Shown: one piece after another, positions 58,660 through 64,000 of the stretch
Position numbering within the stretch: the stretch's first letter is position 1
How the letters are laid out: each line of letters begins with the position of its first letter
Source of the DNA: Paenibacillus sabuli
GTDB lineage: Bacteria; Bacillota; Bacilli; Paenibacillales; Paenibacillaceae
Reading direction: 5' to 3'
Assembly (NCBI RefSeq): GCF_014705605.1
Contig: NZ_JACXIZ010000036.1
Span: forward strand, 1 to 64,000
DNA length: 64,000 bases
Notes under the pieces: model-generated
Told to the model about the DNA's origin: nothing
Databases searched by the model: none
Seen by the model: only the letters and a program-made list of their open reading frames with translations
Made by a program: the position numbers and the translations under genes

Positions 58660-60174
58660 TTGAAGAAGAAACGTCCGAACGTGCTGCTCATCACCAGTGA
58701 TCAGCAGCACTGGAACACCATCGGCGCCTTCCAGTCGGAGCTGGCGACGCCCAATCTCGACCGTCTTGTCAGAGAAGGCACTGCCTTCACGCGAGCCTAT
58801 TGTCCGAACCCGACCTGCACGCCGACTCGCGCTTCGATCATCACCGGCATGTACCCGAGCCAGCATGGCGCGTGGACCCTCGGCACCAAGCTGCTTGAGG
58901 ATCGGCACACCGTGGGCGAGGATTTTCAAGCCGCCGGCTATCGGACGGCTCTGGTGGGCAAGGCGCATTTTCAGCCGTTGCGCGGCACCGCCGAATTTCC
59001 GTCCATCGAGGCCTACCCGACGCTGCAGGATCTTGATTTCTGGAGATCGTACGAGGAACCGTTTTATGGCTTCGAGCATATCGAGCTGGCGCGCAACCAT
59101 ACGAATGAAGCGCATGTCGGCCAGCACTACGCGCTATGGCTGGAGGAGCAGGGTTGCGAAGACTGGCGCAGCTATTTCCTTGCGCCAACCGGTACGATGG
59201 ATCCGTCGATTCGCCACCGTTGGCCGATCCCGGAGAAGTATCATTACAATACGTGGATTGCGGAGCGTTCGAATGCGCTCCTGGAGCGTTATGCCGAGCA
59301 GGATGAGCCGTTTTTTCTGTGGTCGAGCTTCTTTGACCCGCATCCGGATTATCTCGTGCCGGAGCCGTGGGACACGATGTACGATCCGGAGCAATTGACG
59401 ATTCCCGAGCTCGTGCCCGGCGAGCACGATGCGAATCCGCCGCATTTTGCGATGACGCAGGAGGAGTCCCCCGATTTTTCCGCTTGGCGGGAGAGCGGGC
59501 TCGGCATTCACGGGTACGGCTCGCACCTGTTGCCGGCGGAGGAGCGCAAGCGGCTCGTCGCGACCTATTACGGAATGGTCAGCCTGATGGACAAGTACAT
59601 CGGTCGCATCCTCGACCGGCTCGACCAGCTTGGCCTGCGCGAGAATACGCTCGTCGTGTTCACGTCCGATCACGGCCATTTTTACGGACAGCACGGGCTG
59701 CAGTACAAGGGCGGTTTTCACTATGAGGATCTGATCCGCGTGCCGATGCTGGTCCGCTACCCCGGCCTTGTGCCGGCCGGGCGCGTCTCGGATGCGATCC
59801 AATCGCTCGTCGATCTGGCGCCGACGGCACTGCGCATGTGCGGCATCGACGTGCCGCATGCGATGACAGGCGTCGACCAGAGCGCCGTCTGGCGCGGCGA
59901 GCAGGCCGAAGCGCGCGACCACGCCTTGTGCGAATTCCGGCACGAACCGACGACGATCCATCAGAAGACGTACGTGGAACGACGCTACAAAATAACCGTC
60001 TACTACAAGCAAGCTTACGGAGAGCTCTTCGACCTGCAGGAGGATCCCGGCGAGCTGCGCAATGAATGGAGCAACCCCGCGTATGCGGAGCTCAAATCCG
60101 AGCTGCTGCTCAAACTCGCCTGGGCCGAGCTGGGCAAGGAATCAATGCCGATGCCGCGCATCTGGCATGCTTGA
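58660..60174 (+). CDS. Cys-type sulfatase
   Basis: The 504-residue product is an arylsulfatase-fold enzyme. The sulfatase signature C-x-P-x-R is present as CTPTRAS (Cys 53), where the Cys is converted to formylglycine by an anaerobic or aerobic maturase. Metal residues are in LLITSDQQHW (Asp 14, Gln 15) and FTSDHGHFYGQHG. It probably removes sulfate from a carbohydrate; the substrate is unknown. TTG 58660 follows GAGGAGG. No signal peptide is seen, so action is cytosolic. It is divergent from an AraC gene. No maturase gene is nearby. Confidence 0.92.
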   Translation: MKKKRPNVLLITSDQQHWNTIGAFQSELATPNLDRLVREGTAFTRAYCPNPTCTPTRASIITGMYPSQHGAWTLGTKLLEDRHTVGEDFQAAGYRTALVGKAHFQPLRGTAEFPSIEAYPTLQDLDFWRSYEEPFYGFEHIELARNHTNEAHVGQHYALWLEEQGCEDWRSYFLAPTGTMDPSIRHRWPIPEKYHYNTWIAERSNALLERYAEQDEPFFLWSSFFDPHPDYLVPEPWDTMYDPEQLTIPELVPGEHDANPPHFAMTQEESPDFSAWRESGLGIHGYGSHLLPAEERKRLVATYYGMVSLMDKYIGRILDRLDQLGLRENTLVVFTSDHGHFYGQHGLQYKGGFHYEDLIRVPMLVRYPGLVPAGRVSDAIQSLVDLAPTALRMCGIDVPHAMTGVDQSAVWRGEQAEARDHALCEFRHEPTTIHQKTYVERRYKITVYYKQAYGELFDLQEDPGELRNEWSNPAYAELKSELLLKLAWAELGKESMPMPRIWHA

Positions 60175-60343
60175 GGGCTTTCGGCCGGGTGCCGACATCG
60201 CGGGTCTGGTAAGCTTGAGGGCTTTCTTTGGCCGGACGCAGCTATTGTGGGCAGTGAGCACTTCATGTGATGGGGCGGCGCGCCAGGCGGCCTAGGGCAG
60301 TGGGATGCCACACTATGGATCGGACGATTAACGTGCGGACAGA

Positions 60344-61162
60344 TCAGCGCGCTGCCAGCGCATGCGGTCGGTATTCGGCCAGCGACGCGTCAAGGTCGCT
60401 CATTTGAAGGCTGCGCCGCGCAATAATGGCCTTGCGCATCGCCTTCAGCACGACCTGCTCCAGATCCGCAAAACTGCAACCCTCCGTCAAACCGGCGAAC
60501 GGACCGGCGATTGCTGCTGCACAAGGATACTCTCCAATCAGCTTGGCGGTGTAGGTCCAGCGCGCCTTCTCATCGGGCAACGTATAGGTCATTCGCGTGT
60601 CGAAGCGCCGCCAGACGGCATGATCGAGCTCGTCCTCCAGATTGGTGGCCGCCATGAAGATACTCTTCCCCTCGAATGCATCCAGACACTGCAGCAATGT
60701 ATTGACTACGCGCGACATTTCCTTGACTTCGTCGTTATTGTCGCGCGTGCGCGCCAAAGCGTCAAACTCGTCCAAAAACAGGACGCACGGCGTCTCCCGC
60801 GCATAGTCGAAAACCTTACGCACATTGCTGCCGGTCTCCCCCAGATGGCTGTGTATGATCGCATCCAGGCGCACTAGCACGAGCGGCAATTCGAGTCGGT
60901 GCGCGATGTAGAAGGCGGTCAGCGTTTTACCCGTTCCCGGAGGACCGAACATCACCAGCTTGTTAGGTGCGGAAACGCCGTATTGCGCGAACTGCTCGCG
61001 CATGCCCAGACATGCCATGAATTCCTCGACAATCACTTGATTGACCGGATGAAAAACCATATGTTTGACGCGTTCTCCACTTTCCCCGGGCGCATACACC
61101 TGGGCCATATCCATTCCCTTTGCCCGGGGCAGCCGGCTCTGCTTTCCGTATGACTTTGCCAT
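60344..61162 (-). CDS. AAA-family ATPase
   Basis: The 272-residue product has a single AAA module: Walker A GPPGTGKT (about residue 75), Walker B VLFLDEFDALA, a sensor-1 MAATNLED and the arginine-finger region DHAVWRRFDTRMTYTLP, then a C-terminal helical lid. Short AAA proteins of this kind act as remodelling motors; no protease, transposase or spore partner is adjacent here. AAGGAGC precedes ATG 61162. A role cannot be inferred from its neighbours. Confidence 0.85.
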   Translation of the reverse strand: MAKSYGKQSRLPRAKGMDMAQVYAPGESGERVKHMVFHPVNQVIVEEFMACLGMREQFAQYGVSAPNKLVMFGPPGTGKTLTAFYIAHRLELPLVLVRLDAIIHSHLGETGSNVRKVFDYARETPCVLFLDEFDALARTRDNNDEVKEMSRVVNTLLQCLDAFEGKSIFMAATNLEDELDHAVWRRFDTRMTYTLPDEKARWTYTAKLIGEYPCAAAIAGPFAGLTEGCSFADLEQVVLKAMRKAIIARRSLQMSDLDASLAEYRPHALAAR

Positions 61163-61236
61163 ATGACGCTCCTTATATACGTAATAATTACGATTTTATT
61201 CAAGGTAATTGTAAGCATTCCTTTTGTAAATTGTCA

Positions 61237-61265
61237 AGGCTCGCGTCGGTATCCAACGCGAGCCT
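61237..61265 (-). terminator. Candidate terminator of ldh
   Basis: AGGCTCGCGT and ACGCGAGCCT pair perfectly around a nine-base loop directly after the ldh stop; on the minus strand only TTGACAATTT follows. Confidence 0.55.
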
Positions 61266-61276
61266 GCAGCGTTTCC

Positions 61277-62185
61277 TTACAACGATTGGATCAGCGCCTT
61301 CAGCTTGTCCCCCGACTGCCGGAGCAGCGTGCGCTCCTGCTCGGAGAGATCCGGCTGCAGCACCTCGCGTACGCCCTGACGATCGACGATGCAGGGGACG
61401 CCGAGATAGACGTCGGAGACGCCGCAATAGTCGGTCAACAGGGTCGATACATTCAATACGGCTCCCTCGTCGCGCAGAATGGCGGTGCAGATGCGGTCCA
61501 GCGCGAGTGCGATGGCATAATAGGTCGAGCCCTTCGCCTCGATAATCTGATAAGCGGCGTCGCGCGTCTGGGTGAAGATTCGGTCCTGCTGTTCGTCATC
61601 CAGCGCGAGTCGAATCCCAGCGACATTGGCCGTGGACCAGACGGGCAGCTCCGAATCGCCGTGCTCGCCCATAATATGGGCATGAATGCTGCGCGAATCG
61701 AGCTGGAGCTCCTCGCCGATCAGGTAGCGGAAGCGCGCGCTGTCGAGCAGCGTGCCCGAGCCGATGACGCGATGCGCCGGCCAGCCCGAGCGCCTCTGGG
61801 AGAAGTAGCTCATGATATCGACCGGATTGCTCGCAATCAGCAAGATGCCGTTCGTATTGAAGCGCAGTACCTGATCGACAATTTGTTCAAATATGCCCAC
61901 GTTTCGCTTCAGCAGGTCGATCCGCGACTCGCCCGGCTTCTGGGCGGCTCCGGCGGTAATGACGATCAGATCGGCCGCGGCGCAATCCTCGTACGAGCCT
62001 GCCCACACCTTGGTCCGCCCCACGAACGGCATTCCATGATTCATGTCCAGCGCGTCGCCGACCGCCTTGGCCCGATTGGCGTCGATCAGTACGAGCTCGT
62101 CTGCGCGCTCGCGCAGCAGCAGCGTATAGGCGGTCGTAGACCCGACTGCGCCCGCGCCGATGATCACGATTCTCGTTTTTTTCAT
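61277..62185 (-). CDS. ldh: L-lactate dehydrogenase
   Basis: LDH reduces pyruvate to L-lactate with NADH. The 302-residue product has IIGAGAVGSTTAYTL (NAD loop), DLIVITAGAAQKPGESR, the substrate Arg region DLLKRNVGIF, IASNPVDIMSYF and the catalytic His in MGEHGDSELPVWS. ATG 62185 (MKKTRIVIIGAG) follows GGAGGAGG; the frame is open far upstream without homology. It lies 47 bases after the SulP gene on the same strand. Malate dehydrogenase is a possible alternative, but the GAAQKPGESR loop favours LDH. Confidence 0.93.
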   Translation of the reverse strand: MKKTRIVIIGAGAVGSTTAYTLLLRERADELVLIDANRAKAVGDALDMNHGMPFVGRTKVWAGSYEDCAAADLIVITAGAAQKPGESRIDLLKRNVGIFEQIVDQVLRFNTNGILLIASNPVDIMSYFSQRRSGWPAHRVIGSGTLLDSARFRYLIGEELQLDSRSIHAHIMGEHGDSELPVWSTANVAGIRLALDDEQQDRIFTQTRDAAYQIIEAKGSTYYAIALALDRICTAILRDEGAVLNVSTLLTDYCGVSDVYLGVPCIVDRQGVREVLQPDLSEQERTLLRQSGDKLKALIQSL

Positions 62186-62232
62186 AGGATATCCTCCTCC
62201 TCGCTCCCATCTTCCCTGTAAGGTTTCCACGC

Positions 62233-63975
62233 CTACTGGCTGCATTCCTTTTGCTGTATGTGAATTTTGTTTGACGCTTGCGCGCCGCACAATGCCTCGC
62301 ATTCCCGAAAGGCAAACTGCTTGCAACCCAGACACTTGGCAACATCCAACCGTTGCAGCGCATCATCGATCGCCTCTCCCGTACGATTATAGAACTGCGC
62401 TTTACCGATGCGCCCGTATAATCCGGTTTGCTTCAGCATCTCCAGCGGTTGAGAGCGAATACCGGAAACAAGCAACGCCCCCCCGCTTTGCTTGACAGCA
62501 TCGGCGAGTTCGGCAAGATTCGCCTCTCCGGTCACATCCATCAGAGGCACGCCCCCCATTCGAAGCAACACGATTCCGGCAAGTCGCAGTTCTGCCATCC
62601 GTTGTTCAAATAAATGAGACGTACCAAAAAATAGAGGTCCCTCTATCGTCAGTATTTGCACCTGCGGACAGTCCCTCCGCGATTCGACCCGATGAGCGCG
62701 TACCCTTCCGGATATCGGCTCAGGCAGCATTTTTTTCACGCTCAACATACCGCCTATACGCTTGACGAACAGCAGCAGCGCCAGCAGCAGACCCATCTCG
62801 ACTGCAGTCGGCAGATCGACGAAGACCGTCAATAAGAACGTCACAACAAGCACCAGCGAATCGCCCGTTTTGGTTTTGAGCACATGCATGAACGCTTTGC
62901 GCTCACTCATATTCCATGCGACGAGCATGAGAATCGGCGCCATACCGGCGAGCGGAATCGATGAGGCGTACGGGGCGAACAAGAGCAGCACCAGCAGCAC
63001 CGCCACGCCGTGCACCATGCCCGAGACCGGCGATACCGCTCCATTGCGAATATTGGCCGCCGTACGCGCGATCGCGCCGGTGGCGGGGATGCCGCCGAAT
63101 AAAGGTGCGGCCAGGTTCGCGATGCCCTGACCCAACAGTTCGCGATTGCTGTCGTGGCGCTTGCCGCTCATGCCGTCGGCAACAACGGCGGACAACAGCG
63201 ATTCAATCGCGCCGAGCAGCGCGATGACAAAGGCCGGCTGGAGCATCGGCACGATTCGCTCCCAGCTCAACTCCGGCAATTGGACGTGGGGCAGCGTTCC
63301 GGGAATCGTTCCGAATACGGACCCGATTGTGGCCACCTCACCCCGAAAAAACAGCGTTGTCGCAGCAGTCGATACGATCAGCGCCGCAATCGATGCCGGA
63401 ACCCTCGGCAGCAGTCTCGGCAGCACGAGCAGCACCGTCAACGAAAGCAGGGCCACGACTACGCTATAGCCATTGACCGAGTCGATCCGCAGCCACAACT
63501 CATGCATATTATGAGCAAAATATTCATGCCGCTCCACCCCCTCGAGACCTAAAAAATTCCCGATCTGACCACTGAAGATAAGGACGGCAATGCCCGTTGT
63601 AAACCCGATGATGACCGGCTTCGGAATATAGCGGACCAACATGCCAAGCTTAAGCAAGCTCATGACAATCAGCATGAGCCCGGCCAGCATGCCTGCAATC
63701 AGCAAATTTTCATAACCGTAGTGCATGACAACCGCGAACAAAACGGGAATAAACGCACCGGTCGGTCCGCCGATTTGAAAACGCGAGCCGCCGCACAGCG
63801 AAATCAGAATGCCGGCAATAATCGTCGTGTACAGGCCATACTCCGGCCTGACACCGGAAGCAATGGCAAATGCCATGCCAAGCGGAATCGCAATAATTCC
63901 GACTACGCTCCCTGCGACGACATCCTTCTTGAATGCAGTAAAATTGTAGCCCTCATACCGTCCCATCCATTTCAC
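62233..63975 (-). CDS. SulP-family anion transporter with STAS domain and Cys-rich tail
   Basis: The 580-residue product has about 10-12 membrane spans (VVGIIAIPLGMAFAIASGV, the SulP signature region; LCGGSRFQIGGPTGAFIPV) and a cytosolic STAS domain (LTIEGPLFFGTSHLFEQRM, LLRMGGVPLMDVTGEANL). Unusually the C-terminus adds a cysteine cluster, CLGCKQFAFRECEALCG, which could bind a metal or Fe-S cluster. Such proteins transport sulfate, bicarbonate or other anions. Start GTG 63975 follows AGAAGGG. The gene is complete, with the window end 25 bases upstream. Confidence 0.9.
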   Translation of the reverse strand: MKWMGRYEGYNFTAFKKDVVAGSVVGIIAIPLGMAFAIASGVRPEYGLYTTIIAGILISLCGGSRFQIGGPTGAFIPVLFAVVMHYGYENLLIAGMLAGLMLIVMSLLKLGMLVRYIPKPVIIGFTTGIAVLIFSGQIGNFLGLEGVERHEYFAHNMHELWLRIDSVNGYSVVVALLSLTVLLVLPRLLPRVPASIAALIVSTAATTLFFRGEVATIGSVFGTIPGTLPHVQLPELSWERIVPMLQPAFVIALLGAIESLLSAVVADGMSGKRHDSNRELLGQGIANLAAPLFGGIPATGAIARTAANIRNGAVSPVSGMVHGVAVLLVLLLFAPYASSIPLAGMAPILMLVAWNMSERKAFMHVLKTKTGDSLVLVVTFLLTVFVDLPTAVEMGLLLALLLFVKRIGGMLSVKKMLPEPISGRVRAHRVESRRDCPQVQILTIEGPLFFGTSHLFEQRMAELRLAGIVLLRMGGVPLMDVTGEANLAELADAVKQSGGALLVSGIRSQPLEMLKQTGLYGRIGKAQFYNRTGEAIDDALQRLDVAKCLGCKQFAFRECEALCGAQASNKIHIQQKECSQ

Positions 63976-64000
63976 GCCGAAACCCTTCTTTTCTTCAAAT

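Overview
The window reads as chromosomal DNA of a high-GC, endospore-forming Bacillales bacterium, most likely Paenibacillaceae (Paenibacillus/Cohnella type). The support is strong AGGAGG-type ribosome binding sites, frequent TTG and GTG starts, spore-associated genes (YheC/YheD-type ATP-grasp, YhcN/YlaJ lipoprotein), a Bacillus-type ctaCDEF-ctaG oxidase cluster, XylR/xylO control of xylAB, and a large supply of AraC regulators paired with sugar enzymes. The high GC makes long false frames opposite real genes, which I left out. I saw no prophage, transposase, CRISPR array, tRNA or rRNA.

Layout. 1-7 kb: nuclease-wHTH protein, then mutY-acpS, nadE, a bacilliredoxin, a small hydrophilic protein and a lipase on the minus strand, and a BaiN/HI0933-type flavoprotein on the plus strand. 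7-10 kb: a dispersed repeat and an EcsAB-like ABC transporter. 10-15.4 kb: xylAB (minus), divergent xylR, and an aldo/keto reductase. 15.4-22.7 kb: repeats, two AraC regulators around a HAD phosphatase plus glycerol-1-phosphate dehydrogenase pair, a threonine synthase, panD and a YheC/D gene. 23-26 kb: sugar-phosphate isomerase and Gfo/Idh oxidoreductase with a divergent AraC gene. 26-30 kb: a compact nitric-oxide/c-di-GMP signalling operon (REC-HD-GYP, H-NOX, hybrid histidine kinase, receiver). 30-34 kb: repeats and a coupled GH172 plus unknown-hydrolase pair with a divergent AraC gene. 35-39 kb: APC permease, MFS exporter, ECF sigma and membrane regulator. 39-44 kb: AraC plus GH127 arabinofuranosidase, then a repeat-rich stretch with a decayed FAD oxidoreductase. 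44-48.5 kb: a GntR-controlled ABC operon ending in a glycine-zipper microprotein. 48.5-49.8 kb: cheX-cheY behind a c-di-GMP-I riboswitch. 49.8-55 kb: ctaCDEF and ctaG with a clear promoter and ResD-like sites. 55-64 kb: YhcN/YlaJ lipoprotein, small proteins, an alkyltransferase-like protein, AraC plus sulfatase, an AAA ATPase, L-lactate dehydrogenase and a SulP transporter.

Two themes tie the window together. One is modular carbohydrate use: at least five AraC genes each lie head to head with a glycan or sugar enzyme set, beside a classical xylose operon. The other is gas and c-di-GMP signalling: an NO sensor operon containing an intact HD-GYP phosphodiesterase, and a c-di-GMP riboswitch ahead of chemotaxis genes about 20 kb away. 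The window is also rich in short tandem and dispersed repeats, including in-frame expansions inside mutY and the EcsB-like gene.
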